From: Paenibacillus_E violae
GTDB lineage: Bacteria; Bacillota; Bacilli; Paenibacillales; NBRC-103111
NCBI RefSeq assembly: GCF_032461945.1
Contig: NZ_JAWCUD010000004.1
Coordinates: forward strand, 404,130-468,129
Reading direction: 5' to 3'
Length of the DNA: 64,000 bases
Shown here: positions 43,403 through 52,600 of the stretch, piece after piece
Position numbering within the stretch: the stretch's first letter is position 1
Layout: every line of letters begins with the position of its first letter
The notes under the pieces: generated by a model
What the model was told of the DNA's origin: nothing
Database searches by the model: none
Seen by the model: the letters and a program-made list of their open reading frames with translations, nothing else
Program-made: the position numbers and the translations under genes

Positions 43403-44596
43403 TTATTTGCTGCTGCCGAAAGAAGCTGACATATCTTCTTGCGTTTTAGACTCTGTGACGACCTTTTTCACAAATGTAGAAGATTTGATCAGTTCGTCCA
43501 AGTGAGATTGGAATGCATCGCCGTCAATTGGTACCTCAACAGGGCGCTTCTGGAAGGAAGACAGTATAATGCCATTAGCCAGCGTCAAAGAGCCAAGACC
43601 TTCCGGTCCTTCGGCAATCAAATCTGTTTCCTTGCCTAGGAGGCGGTCAACCAAGCGGCCGGTTACGACATGATGGCCATTAGGAGCATCCTCATCCACT
43701 TCAACTTCCTCCGGTTCAATCTGCCAAGTGGCAAATTTCTGCTCAGTCTCTCTCGTGAACGTGAGCATGGATTCCTGATATTTATAGTGAAGCAGCTTAT
43801 CGTTCTCCAGCACCAGTTTGCCGGTATCGCCGACAATTTCCAGGCGGTTCGTTCCCGGCAGCTCAGCTGTTGTCACAATCAAATGCCCGATCATCCCGTT
43901 TGAATGTTCAAAGTAAGCGGTTACCTCGTCCTCAACTTCAATGTCATGATATTTACCGATATGCGCATGACCGGAAATTAGCGAAGGCAGCCCGAACAAC
44001 CATTGATACATATCGAGCGTGTGCGGACACTGATTCGTCAAGATGCCGCCGCCCTCGCCGGCCCATGTCGCACGCCATCCACCACTATTATAGTAAGACT
44101 GGGAGCGGAACCATTTGGTATGAATCCAAGTAGCGCGAGTGAGTTGGCCCAACTCTCCGCTTTCCACAATTTCTTTGAGCTTTGCATAGAAAGGCAGCGT
44201 TCTTTCTTGAAACATAATGGCAAACTGGAGGCCCGGGTATGTCTCTTTAGCGGATTCATAAGCTTCAATCATGCGGTTGGCATCATTGACATGAACGGCG
44301 ATCGGTTTCTCGCACATGACATGAATCCCGCGTTTGAAAGCCTCAATGGCAATGTATGGATGATCGTAATGGGGAACGGCGATAATGATGACATCCAGCC
44401 CGGAGTTGTCCAATAAATCCAAGACATCGTAATAAGCCGTCGTCCCATACGTTTTAGCATTCAAATCAGCTTTTTCTTTATCTACATCACAAACGCCCAC
44501 AAGCGCTACATTGTCCATCTCACTCAAATACTTCAAATGCGTATTTCCGATATTGCCAATGCCAACAAGTCCAAATTTGATTTTTTGCTCACTCAT
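43403..44596 (-). CDS. Gfo/Idh/MocA-family NAD(P)-dependent dehydrogenase
   Basis: A 397-residue oxidoreductase. The Rossmann fold opens with KFGLVGIGNIGNTHLKYL (GxGxxG), then AVPHYDHPYIAIEAFKRG and the family signature CEKPIAVHVNDANRMIEA with the conserved Lys. The C-terminal substrate domain contains GGGILTNQCPHTLDMYQWLFG, with catalytic-region Asp/His. These enzymes oxidise hydroxyl groups of cyclic sugars or inositols. GGAGGG 8 nt before the ATG at 44596 sets the start. It probably forms an operon with the isomerase/epimerase gene, divergent from an AraC-type regulator. Confidence 0.9.
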   Translation of the reverse strand: MSEQKIKFGLVGIGNIGNTHLKYLSEMDNVALVGVCDVDKEKADLNAKTYGTTAYYDVLDLLDNSGLDVIIIAVPHYDHPYIAIEAFKRGIHVMCEKPIAVHVNDANRMIEAYESAKETYPGLQFAIMFQERTLPFYAKLKEIVESGELGQLTRATWIHTKWFRSQSYYNSGGWRATWAGEGGGILTNQCPHTLDMYQWLFGLPSLISGHAHIGKYHDIEVEDEVTAYFEHSNGMIGHLIVTTAELPGTNRLEIVGDTGKLVLENDKLLHYKYQESMLTFTRETEQKFATWQIEPEEVEVDEDAPNGHHVVTGRLVDRLLGKETDLIAEGPEGLGSLTLANGIILSSFQKRPVEVPIDGDAFQSHLDELIKSSTFVKKVVTESKTQEDMSASFGSSK

Positions 44597-44720
44597 AGGT
44601 AGTTCCCTCCCAAATCTATTGAATATCACACTATCATCCTATATCATTACAATTACCACTTCCTTGATGAAATTGCCTCAAAAGTGGATAAACTTGCTCT
44701 CATCACAGGAGGTCATTATC

Positions 44721-45566
44721 TTGATTTCTGATTACTTGGAACAGTTTGATGAACATGTGAAATTCCGTCATGCCATTCGAACAGCCCCCTTTAATGTTCA
44801 TTTTCATTTGCATCAGGGCTGTGAGATCTTCTTTTTAATCCGGGGTGATGTGAACTATTTCGTTGACAAGACGATGTATCCTCTGGAATTCGGTGATCTC
44901 ATCATTACCAATGAGCATGAAATTCATAAGCCTGCGCTCACGACAGACGACTTATATGAACGTGTAACCATAGAATTTAATCCGGCTCTGATTGCTCTCT
45001 TTCAAACCGAAAACTTGAAACCGCTTCAATGCTTCTATGATCGTCCCGCCGGTGAAAAAAACAAAATCAAGCTTAGCGAACAACAATCCTCCGCCTTGCT
45101 TGATTTGTTTACGAAATATAATGAAATCATCAACCATCCATTTCCAGGCGATTCCCTCGTGAAACTTGGCTGTTTGATTGAAATTCTTGTTCTGGTTCAT
45201 CGATTCTTTTATACCAACAAAGCAAACGAAAACGGCATGGATTTGCCGAAAAGATTGAGCCCTATCCTGGCCTATCTCGATCAACATCTCACGGAAGATT
45301 TGACCCTTGAACGGCTTGAGAAAATGTTTTTTATCAGCAAATATCATCTAAGCAGACTTTTCAAAAAACATACAGGCAGCACGATCCATGAGTACATCAT
45401 CTACAAACGGATTGCGCTTGCCAAAAAAATGCTCGCAGATGGTTACAACGTTACCGAGGCCTGCATGGGGTCAGGTTTTAATGATTACACCGGCTTCCTG
45501 CGCATGTTTAAGAAAAAAGTAGGCGTGCTGCCCAAGTATTATGCAAGCAAACAAGCTCTCAAATGA
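44721..45566 (+). CDS. AraC-family regulator with cupin sensor (TTG start)
   Basis: A 281-residue regulator. The N-terminal cupin (HFHLHQGCEIFFLIRGDVNYF, LEFGDLIITNEHEIHKP) probably binds the inducing sugar. The C-terminal pair of helix-turn-helix motifs is LERLEKMFFISKYHLSRLFKKH and VTEACMGSGFNDYTGFLRMFKKK, ending in GVLPKYY. AGGAGG sits 8 nt before a TTG at 44721, giving MISDYLEQF. The frame is open back to an ATG at 44511, but that would overlap the divergent dehydrogenase gene and has no ribosome site. It probably controls the dehydrogenase/isomerase operon. Confidence 0.88.
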   Translation: MISDYLEQFDEHVKFRHAIRTAPFNVHFHLHQGCEIFFLIRGDVNYFVDKTMYPLEFGDLIITNEHEIHKPALTTDDLYERVTIEFNPALIALFQTENLKPLQCFYDRPAGEKNKIKLSEQQSSALLDLFTKYNEIINHPFPGDSLVKLGCLIEILVLVHRFFYTNKANENGMDLPKRLSPILAYLDQHLTEDLTLERLEKMFFISKYHLSRLFKKHTGSTIHEYIIYKRIALAKKMLADGYNVTEACMGSGFNDYTGFLRMFKKKVGVLPKYYASKQALK

Positions 45567-45567
45567 C

Positions 45568-45591
45568 CCCTCATGGAATGGGGCTTATTTC
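45568..45591 (+). terminator. Weak terminator after the AraC-type gene
   Basis: A short stem, CCCC / GGGG with a 9-nt loop, followed by CTTATTT. Marginal. Confidence 0.3.
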
Positions 45592-45596
45592 CTGGC

Positions 45597-47000
45597 TTAT
45601 TTCCCGCCCGTTGGCTCGATCAAGCGGTGTTTATACCACTTGTCCCCATAGTAGCGCCAGAGGAAAACCGCCCCGCGCACGCCCCATTCCAATTGCATAG
45701 CCGCCCAAACCCCGATAACGCCGTAACCAAGGGTGATGCCGAACACATAGCCGAGCACAACCCGGAACAACCACATGGTCAGCATCGAAGAAATCGAGGT
45801 GAAACGTGAATCCCCCGCAGCTCGCAGTGCCCCTGGCAGCAGGAAACTGATCGACCATAGCGGAATTTGAGCTAAGAAATTGACCAGCATAATGAGATAC
45901 AGATCGTCCATAATCTCTGCCGGAGGGCTGAACATTCTTACAAGCGGATTGAAAAACGGAAGTAACAGCAGCCCCATCAATAAGAGGGCACCCGATGACA
46001 GCCACATAAACGACCTCGTAAATTTGCGGGCATCCTGAATATTGCGCCTCCCGATACATTGCCCTACCACCGTGACTAACGCCGTCGACAAGGCGATTGA
46101 AGGGATTTGCAGCAGCATGGCGATGACCGAACTGATAGCGTTAGTTGCAATCGCATAGGTGCCCAGGCTGACGATATAGATTTGGGTTAACATTTTTCCC
46201 CCGTTAAAAAATAACTGCTCCGCTGCGAATGGCAGCCCAATGAACATGATTCTCTTAAACATGGAGAAATTCCATTCGAGTACATCCTGAAGTTGAATTC
46301 GCAGGCTGGCATCCATCCGCAGCAGGTAGAATAATGCGCAACAAGCCGCTACATACCGGGAAATATTCACAGCCACGCTCAACCCTAGAACGCCCATGTC
46401 CAGATAATGGACAAATACGACATTGAGCAGCACGTAGGTGAGGTTCATGATCAAAGACAGCACCAAGGTCACTCTCGTTCTGCCGATCCCTCTAAGCGCT
46501 CCGTTAACCGCTTCCTTGATCGCGATCCCCGTGTAGGAGATACAGCTGCCCACCAAATAGGTACCGGCATGGGAGAACACTTCCGGCTCCGCCGTGCCGA
46601 ACAGCACCTTAAGAATAGGATGATAAAACAGCAAGACGAGCAGGCTGAGCGCTACCGCAACCAACGTGACCGCGGAAAGCGAGCTTGCCGCCGCTTTGGA
46701 AACCATTTTATCGTTCCCGCTGCCCTTATACTGCGCCACGACGACTGTACCGCCGGTCGCTATGGCGACAAAAACGTTAACCAAAAACATGTTGAGCGAA
46801 TCGACCATACTTACGGCGCTGATCGCCGCCACGCCCGATGAACTAATCATCGCCGTGTTCACCAAACTTAAGCCGACAAGGAAGGCTTGGTCGATGAGAA
46901 TCGGTAGAAATAATGAGATGACCTGACGGTAATCGATAGATTCCCCTGAAAGGTATTTGTTTAAAATAGCATGGCAATAAGCCTTAAATCGTACCATCAT
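45597..47000 (-). CDS. MATE-family efflux transporter
   Basis: A 467-residue integral membrane protein with 12 hydrophobic segments in two related halves, as usual for MATE. Helix 1 has the typical FLPILIDQAFLVGLSLVNTAMIS, and the second half begins near LPFAAEQLFFNGGKML. MATE proteins export drugs or metabolites using sodium or proton gradients. The start ATG at 47000 has no strong ribosome site, but no better start is seen. The TetR gene lies about 100 nt upstream on the same strand, so the TetR protein may also affect this gene. Substrate unknown. Confidence 0.87.
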   Translation of the reverse strand: MMVRFKAYCHAILNKYLSGESIDYRQVISLFLPILIDQAFLVGLSLVNTAMISSSGVAAISAVSMVDSLNMFLVNVFVAIATGGTVVVAQYKGSGNDKMVSKAAASSLSAVTLVAVALSLLVLLFYHPILKVLFGTAEPEVFSHAGTYLVGSCISYTGIAIKEAVNGALRGIGRTRVTLVLSLIMNLTYVLLNVVFVHYLDMGVLGLSVAVNISRYVAACCALFYLLRMDASLRIQLQDVLEWNFSMFKRIMFIGLPFAAEQLFFNGGKMLTQIYIVSLGTYAIATNAISSVIAMLLQIPSIALSTALVTVVGQCIGRRNIQDARKFTRSFMWLSSGALLLMGLLLLPFFNPLVRMFSPPAEIMDDLYLIMLVNFLAQIPLWSISFLLPGALRAAGDSRFTSISSMLTMWLFRVVLGYVFGITLGYGVIGVWAAMQLEWGVRGAVFLWRYYGDKWYKHRLIEPTGGK

Positions 47001-47099
47001 GCTAATGATTCACTTCCCATCCGTATTTGTCCGCAGTCCCCAGTATGCTGATTCGAATTTCCTGAGATGATTCGAGGTGCCGGGAGCAGGTGCGGCCGT

Positions 47100-47699
47100 T
47101 CAATGAACATTCAAACAACACTGCTTCAGGTACGAAGAGAAACTGGCAATATTCCTATGCATATGCCTGCTGTTACCTTCTAGCTTACTCAACATGATGC
47201 CTCCTTCCAATAAGGAAAGGGCAAACGTAGCCAATGCATCTACATCCAAATTCCCCTTAAATTCCCCCAATCGTATGCCTTCACGAATAATATTTTTCAT
47301 CATATCCAGAGTACTAATAAGACCACGCTGCGCTCTATCACGCAATATCGGATGAGTGTCATCACTCTCTACCGCTGTGTTCTGCAAGGGACACCCGCCG
47401 ATGAAAGGGGGATTATCCACAACATCTTCGTAGACGTGAAAAAAAGCGAGCAATCGCCCCGAGGCAGACTCCTCTTTCTCCATAGCTTCGGTGAATCTCC
47501 TGCCGACTGTACTAGCCGCATATTGATAGGCTTCGAGGGCAATTTCGTCTTTACTGCTAAAGTGGCGATAGATGCCTCCCTTTTTAATGCCGGTGGCGGC
47601 AATAATATCGTTTAACGATGAACCCGCATAGCCATGTTGATTAAAAAGTTCGGCAGATTTCATGATGATGTGTTCCCTGGTTCTATCTCCTTTTTTCAT
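47100..47699 (-). CDS. TetR-family repressor
   Basis: A 199-residue TetR regulator. The DNA-binding domain (1-50) reads REHIIMKSAELFNQHGYAGSSL followed by GIKKGGIYRHFSSKDE, the standard helix-turn-helix. The C-terminal ligand domain (about 75-190, with FIGGCPLQNTAVESDD and ATFALSLLEGGIMLSK) is of the YxaF/LmrA-like C-terminal type; Cys in GGCPL is typical of that group. GGAGGG is 3-4 nt before the ATG at 47699, slightly close. A perfect 20-bp palindrome lies between it and the divergent peroxiredoxin gene and probably is its operator. Confidence 0.88.
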   Translation of the reverse strand: MKKGDRTREHIIMKSAELFNQHGYAGSSLNDIIAATGIKKGGIYRHFSSKDEIALEAYQYAASTVGRRFTEAMEKEESASGRLLAFFHVYEDVVDNPPFIGGCPLQNTAVESDDTHPILRDRAQRGLISTLDMMKNIIREGIRLGEFKGNLDVDALATFALSLLEGGIMLSKLEGNSRHMHRNIASFSSYLKQCCLNVH

Positions 47700-47758
47700 A
47701 AGCCCTCCGTACAAACCGTAGTCGATAATTCATTATAGCAAATTTTTCGAGGGATCCA

Positions 47759-47809
47759 TTGCCATTTATTGGATGTATGGTACAATTAAAAGATACCATA
47801 TGGTATCTT
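47759..47809 (+). promoter_or_regulatory. Peroxiredoxin promoter with TetR operator palindrome
   Basis: TTGCCA (47759-47764), a 16-bp spacer and TACAAT (47781-47786) form a plausible promoter. A perfect 20-bp palindrome, AAGATACCATATGGTATCTT (47790-47809), covers the expected start of transcription, so a bound repressor would block it. Confidence 0.7.
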
Positions 47810-47868
47810 ATGTTCAATGAGACCCAGAGTGAAGCGCCAAAATTCCATTCAAAAGGGAGCGTTGTCCC

Positions 47869-48516
47869 ATGTCGATGAACGAACAATTGGAACAAACCAA
47901 AGCAGGTTTTATTGCAAAAGTGCCTGAAATGGCTCAAGTGAACATTTTCCGCCATATCCAGGAGCAGCAGCAATCCGGTATCGTTTTTGGTTTGAATGAG
48001 GGGGATCGTGCCCCCAACTTTACATTAACTAATCCGCTCGGAGAGCAAATCACCCTCTACGACCAGCTTGCCAATGGCCCGGTCATTCTCATTTTCTACC
48101 GGGGCGGATGGTGCCCATTCTGCAATGTCCAGCTTAGAGCTTATCAGCAATTGCTGCCTGAAATTCAGAAGATCGGCGGCCAACTGATGGCCGTCTCTCC
48201 ACAAAGCCCCGACAACTCGCTGTCTCAGATGGAGAAGGAGCAGCTTACGTTTCACGTGCTAAGCGATCCGAACGGCCAGGTCGCCGACAGTTACAAGCTT
48301 TTATTTGAATTACCTGCTTATCTTCAAAATACCTTTACTGGCATACTTGGGCGGGATCTCGCCAAGTTCAATGAAAGCGACCGCTGGCTGCTGCCGGTTC
48401 CGGCGACTTACCTCATTGACAGGCAGCTTATTATCCGTTATGCCCGCGTCGATCCTGATTTCATGAATCGAACGGAGCCACAAGAAATGATCAATCAATT
48501 GAAAAGGCTCGACTAA
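47869..48516 (+). CDS. Peroxiredoxin-like (AhpC/TSA) protein
   Basis: A 215-residue thioredoxin-fold protein with the active-site pattern GGWCPFCNVQLRAYQ (a CxxC-type pair), preceded by DRAPNFTLTNPLGEQITLYD and followed by AVSPQSPDNSLS. It belongs to the AhpC/TSA group of peroxiredoxin-like reductases and would reduce peroxides or act as a thiol reductase in the cytoplasm. GGGAG is 9 nt before the ATG. It is divergent from the TetR gene and probably repressed by it, which suggests induction by a reactive compound. A short inverted-repeat element follows the stop directly. Confidence 0.87.
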   Translation: MSMNEQLEQTKAGFIAKVPEMAQVNIFRHIQEQQQSGIVFGLNEGDRAPNFTLTNPLGEQITLYDQLANGPVILIFYRGGWCPFCNVQLRAYQQLLPEIQKIGGQLMAVSPQSPDNSLSQMEKEQLTFHVLSDPNGQVADSYKLLFELPAYLQNTFTGILGRDLAKFNESDRWLLPVPATYLIDRQLIIRYARVDPDFMNRTEPQEMINQLKRLD

Positions 48517-48517
48517 A

Positions 48518-48571
48518 GGGAACTGGAGTCCTCTATTTGGAGAAAGATAAAGTAACGAACTGTAGTTCCCT
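48518..48571. repeat. GGAACTACAG-type inverted repeat
   Basis: Begins GGGAACTGGAGTCCTCTATTT and ends with the inverted form AACTGTAGTTCCC. This compact 54-bp copy shows the complete element: a unit and its inverse around a short AT-rich centre. It lies 2 nt after the peroxiredoxin stop and may act as that gene's 3' RNA structure. Confidence 0.6.
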
Positions 48572-48594
48572 GAAGTCCCAAAAACATCAAAAAA

Positions 48595-48629
48595 AATGGA
48601 ATCAGGCTAAAAAAGCCATGATTCCATTC
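48595..48629 (-). terminator. Terminator of the GH2/cohesin/dockerin gene
   Basis: AATGGAATCA-GGCT / AGCC-ATGATTCCATT stem, followed on the minus strand by TTTTTTTT, 15 nt beyond the stop codon at 48644. Confidence 0.85.
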
Positions 48630-48643
48630 TTCTATCATTCTTC

Positions 48644-51600
48644 CTATTGATTCAAAACCTTCTGTGCCATTTTCGCCAGATCTTCAACATCTACTTTGCC
48701 ATCGCCATTCAAGTCTGCTGCTCTAGCAATATTCCAATCCGGGCTGCTGCTATTTTTCCCATAATGAGTAGCAAGGATTGCCAAATCACCAATCGAATAT
48801 CTACTGTCATGGTTCAAGTCGCCATCCGAGACATAACCCTCAATGCTCACCGCAAGCTCAGCAGGTACGGCTTCGATCTCCACACCTTTCTCATCGGCCA
48901 AAATGGCTTTGAGCACCGAGATGTTGCCAGAGGAATTCGGAGAACCCTTCGCTTTAAATTGCAGTGTAACCAGCGGTGTTTCATGCTTGCTTCGATCATC
49001 TCCTCCGATGTTCGCGAGGACCATACGAACGCTGCCCTTGTGATCATCGACATAATGAACAACGGCAATAGCATCTGCAGCTGAGTCTACTTTCTGCAGT
49101 TCAAACAAATCTGCTGGATACTTCAACGTAACATCTGATCCGTAGACCGCATTTGTTACACTGGATACACCAAGCTTCACCGCGAACGTCGAACCTTCAT
49201 TAACAAGACTTGCTCCGTCTAAAGTCATGTTCGGTTGTACCGCATCTTCCATTTCAGTCACACGAATGTTATCGAACGTTGCATTGGCCTTGTATGTGCG
49301 TACCCCAATAGCACCTTCTGTGTAGGTACCGTCAACCGCACTAGCCACGAGTGTATCATTCACATAAACATCAATGTTAGGCCCCTTGGCTACAACCTTT
49401 AACCGGTAGACCGTATCTACGGTGATCGAAGGGAGCGCTTTATTCGCCAGTTCTGTCCAATTGTTATTCAGCTTGCCCAGTTGAACACGACCAGCCAATG
49501 TAATGCCCGCATAATATCCTTGCAAGTTATCCGTTCCAACCGTTGGATTATTCACTCTGAATATGACGCCGGCATTAGCTAAATTAGGGCTGGCACTCAT
49601 GGAGATATCCGTCTCATAAGTGAAGTCTTTGAATTTCGTATCGTTAGCCACAGCTTTGTAACCTTCACCGTTAATTACGGTGTAGTTGCCGTTAGCAGCA
49701 CTCCACTCACCACCATACGTCGTCCAACCAGCTGCATTCCGATCATCAAATGTATCAACAAAAGGCAAAGGATTGTTGGCTTTATCGAGAAATTGCTTCG
49801 TGGCTGCATCCAGCGCAGTTATCGCTGTTTTAATGCCGTCCGCGGTAGTTTGCTCGTTGTCATACGCAGCTTGTGCGCTTACAATGGCCGCTGAGAAAAG
49901 ATTCACGACTTGCTGCTTGTACTGCCCCGGTCCATCGCCTACAGCGGCGTTATCACGAAGCTGCTTCGCCGCTTGAATTCTGGTCAAAAGGTCGGACTTA
50001 TTGCTATTGCCAATTAATTCCCTGTGTGCTGCGGCAACGCGAGCGAAATCTACCTTTTCCACTTTGCGGTCGTAGCTTAAAAGTCCATTGATTTCGTATT
50101 CGACATCCGAAATTTGGGTATATACGGCCGCACTAAGTCCAGGTTTATCTTTGAGTGTTTTGATCGTATTGATATAACGAATATATTGATCTGTTAACTC
50201 TTCTTTCGTGTTCATCGCCAGTCCGGCATACACGGTCAAAGGACTGAATTCATGCCCTGGCACGCGAAGTCCTACGCCCCCATATTCGCCAAGCGTGGCT
50301 GCCCGATATTCCGAAGGCGTCGGCGACTCGGGTGCAGGATATTTGTGCCAATCCAGGAAATGTCCTGCTTTGGACTCATTGGCCCCGCCTCCGGCATCAT
50401 ACCAACCGGTAACTCCATTAATGAGGCGAGTTGGATCTGCTTTTATCGCATGTGCAATTGCCTCTCGGGTATAATCACCGCCGTTGTCGAATTGCCCCCA
50501 CCCTTCATTAAAAACAATATAAACGATGATGGAAGGTGAATTCTGCAATTGCTTAATCATTTCATCGAATTCTTTGTAATATTGCGGTTGAGCCGAGACA
50601 TCTCTGCTGGTTCCACTTGGCATGTCCTGCCAAACGAGAAGTCCTAACTTGTCTGCCCAGTAATACCAACGGGCCGGTTCGATCTTAATATGTTTGCGGA
50701 TCATATTCATATCCATCCGCTTCTCGGCTGCAATATCGAATTTCAATGCCTCATCGGTTGGCGCTGTATACAGGCCGTCCGGCCAATACCCTTGATCCAA
50801 GGTTCCCATTTGAAAAACGAACTTCCCATTCAGCAATGGACGCTGGATGCCATCGACTTTTCCCAGTTTCACTTCTCTCATTCCGAAGTAACTGTCAACA
50901 TTATCGATGATCGTTCCGCCATCCTTCAAAGACACCTTGAGATCATAGAGGAACGGGTCGTCCGGTGTCCACCATCTCGCATTCGGTACCGGAAGTTGCA
51001 ATTCAGTACCTGCGTTTCCGTTAATGCGACCGACTTCAACGCCATTTTTTAGTGCCACAGCCTCCACCGTTTTACCTGTACCATTTACCGCATCTACGGT
51101 CAGCTTCAACTGGCCATTCCAGATATCAGGCACCATATTCATCCGGTCAATACTTGCGCTCGCGACAGGCTCCAGCCAAACGGTTTGCCAGATCCCGGAC
51201 ACCGACGTATACCAGATGCCTCCTGGTTGTACAACGGTTTGTTTCCCTTTAATTTGATCCCCTTGGGTATCCGTATAATCGAGTACATGAACAATCAATT
51301 CATTTTCCCCGGGTTTCAACTGACTTGTTATATCGAAACTGAATGACGTGTAGCCGCCTTTATGGCTTCCTACCTTTGTTCCGTTCACATAGACGTCCGT
51401 TTCGTAATCCACTGCGCCAAAATTCAACTTCACATGTTGGCCATTCCAATTTTGCGGCACCGTGAAATTTCGCTTATACCACATAAGCTGCTCTTGGCGT
51501 TGGATGCCTGAAAGCCGGGATTCCACGGCAAACGGTACCGTGATGTTCTCTTTCAGCGTTTGACCTGTTGGAAGGGCGTCCTCTTGCTTGGCGGGTTGGA

Positions 51601-52600
51601 ATTCCCACTTCCCATTCAGGTTTAGCCACTGATCGCGAACCATCTGCGGTCTCGGATAATCCGGCAACGGATTGCTCGGATCAACTTGGCTTGCCCACGG
51701 CGTTTCGATCTGATAAGTAGAGTAATTTTTGATTGCAAGATAAAAATCTTTGAGTGGCTTACCGCTAGCTGCATACACAAGAGCGCCGCCGCCTGTATAT
51801 CCGATATTGGCCATCGGGGCATCTTGGTAATACATCGGATATTCAAACTCTATCTGAATCGTTTTAGGATCACCGGACTTTAAAACCGCCGATTTGATCG
51901 GCCAATCCTTCCCGAGCACATTAGCCGAAAGTTGCTTGTGCGCATCGCTGCCCAGCTCCGCTAATGCCTCCGCAAATGTGAATTCGGCATGCAATCCATC
52001 AGGCAGAACCGATCCGGCAACGGGTCCGCTATTCTCAAAATCGACAGGCAGCGTGAAGGCTGTTGCAGGTACGATTTGCTTCGGCACACTTGGGCTGCCC
52101 CACCGTAAAAACAAATTGGACCCGCCGTCATTCTCGAAATACTCCACTTTAATGTCGTATTTCTTGCCGGCTACCAAGGTAATCGGACTGCTTGTTTGTT
52201 CTTTATCCCAGTCATTGACCCAATGATCAATGATTAGTTTGTTGTCAATCCATAATCGGAAACCGTTGTCACCAATCATCCAGAACGTATAATTTTCGGA
52301 AAACTCAGGTGTAATCTGTCCTGTCCATCTCACATTCACGTGATTGTTCTGCCCTACCAGCGTTGTGAATGCTCCTTCCAATGAACTAAAATTAATGTAC
52401 GGATCGACCACCGTCGTAACCAAGTCTTCAAACCTAAACTCATCGGGTCCCGAGTTCTTGTAATAGTCAGCTTTCAAGCCATAATTTGTTGCATTGGGAT
52501 TGGAATCTGCCGCATGGCTTTTGGATAAACTAGACGGAAGAATGATACAGATCAGCATAGAAAAGATAAATAACTGCACAAGCCTTTTGGTCGTTTTCAT
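48644..52600 (-). CDS. Secreted GH2 glycosidase with PA14, FIVAR, LamG-like, cohesin and canonical dockerin modules
   Basis: A 1318-residue exported enzyme. Signal peptide (1-31); PA14 domain (37-180, GLKADYYKNSG, FWMIGDNGFRLWIDNK); GH2 core (about 300-857) with sugar-binding domain (LNLNGKWEFQPA, MWYKRNFTVP), acid/base Glu in IVFNEGWGQF and nucleophile Glu in TLGEYGGVG; FIVAR (860-938); a LamG/DUF1080-like sandwich (943-1120); cohesin (1125-1253); dockerin (1258-1318). Both dockerin calcium loops are canonical (GDLNHDSRYSIGDL and ADLNGDGKVDVEDL), unlike those of the two other modular enzymes in the window. Substrate: a beta-galactoside, beta-glucuronide or related beta-glycoside. GAGGAG lies 10 nt before the ATG at 52600. 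It is apparently monocistronic. Confidence 0.9.
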   Translation of the reverse strand: MKTTKRLVQLFIFSMLICIILPSSLSKSHAADSNPNATNYGLKADYYKNSGPDEFRFEDLVTTVVDPYINFSSLEGAFTTLVGQNNHVNVRWTGQITPEFSENYTFWMIGDNGFRLWIDNKLIIDHWVNDWDKEQTSSPITLVAGKKYDIKVEYFENDGGSNLFLRWGSPSVPKQIVPATAFTLPVDFENSGPVAGSVLPDGLHAEFTFAEALAELGSDAHKQLSANVLGKDWPIKSAVLKSGDPKTIQIEFEYPMYYQDAPMANIGYTGGGALVYAASGKPLKDFYLAIKNYSTYQIETPWASQVDPSNPLPDYPRPQMVRDQWLNLNGKWEFQPAKQEDALPTGQTLKENITVPFAVESRLSGIQRQEQLMWYKRNFTVPQNWNGQHVKLNFGAVDYETDVYVNGTKVGSHKGGYTSFSFDITSQLKPGENELIVHVLDYTDTQGDQIKGKQTVVQPGGIWYTSVSGIWQTVWLEPVASASIDRMNMVPDIWNGQLKLTVDAVNGTGKTVEAVALKNGVEVGRINGNAGTELQLPVPNARWWTPDDPFLYDLKVSLKDGGTIIDNVDSYFGMREVKLGKVDGIQRPLLNGKFVFQMGTLDQGYWPDGLYTAPTDEALKFDIAAEKRMDMNMIRKHIKIEPARWYYWADKLGLLVWQDMPSGTSRDVSAQPQYYKEFDEMIKQLQNSPSIIVYIVFNEGWGQFDNGGDYTREAIAHAIKADPTRLINGVTGWYDAGGGANESKAGHFLDWHKYPAPESPTPSEYRAATLGEYGGVGLRVPGHEFSPLTVYAGLAMNTKEELTDQYIRYINTIKTLKDKPGLSAAVYTQISDVEYEINGLLSYDRKVEKVDFARVAAAHRELIGNSNKSDLLTRIQAAKQLRDNAAVGDGPGQYKQQVVNLFSAAIVSAQAAYDNEQTTADGIKTAITALDAATKQFLDKANNPLPFVDTFDDRNAAGWTTYGGEWSAANGNYTVINGEGYKAVANDTKFKDFTYETDISMSASPNLANAGVIFRVNNPTVGTDNLQGYYAGITLAGRVQLGKLNNNWTELANKALPSITVDTVYRLKVVAKGPNIDVYVNDTLVASAVDGTYTEGAIGVRTYKANATFDNIRVTEMEDAVQPNMTLDGASLVNEGSTFAVKLGVSSVTNAVYGSDVTLKYPADLFELQKVDSAADAIAVVHYVDDHKGSVRMVLANIGGDDRSKHETPLVTLQFKAKGSPNSSGNISVLKAILADEKGVEIEAVPAELAVSIEGYVSDGDLNHDSRYSIGDLAILATHYGKNSSSPDWNIARAADLNGDGKVDVEDLAKMAQKVLNQ

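Noticed and set aside
44511..44720. N-terminal extension of the AraC-type regulator to an ATG at 44511
   Set aside because: It overlaps the divergent dehydrogenase gene and its ribosome site. The TTG at 44721 has an ideal AGGAGG.
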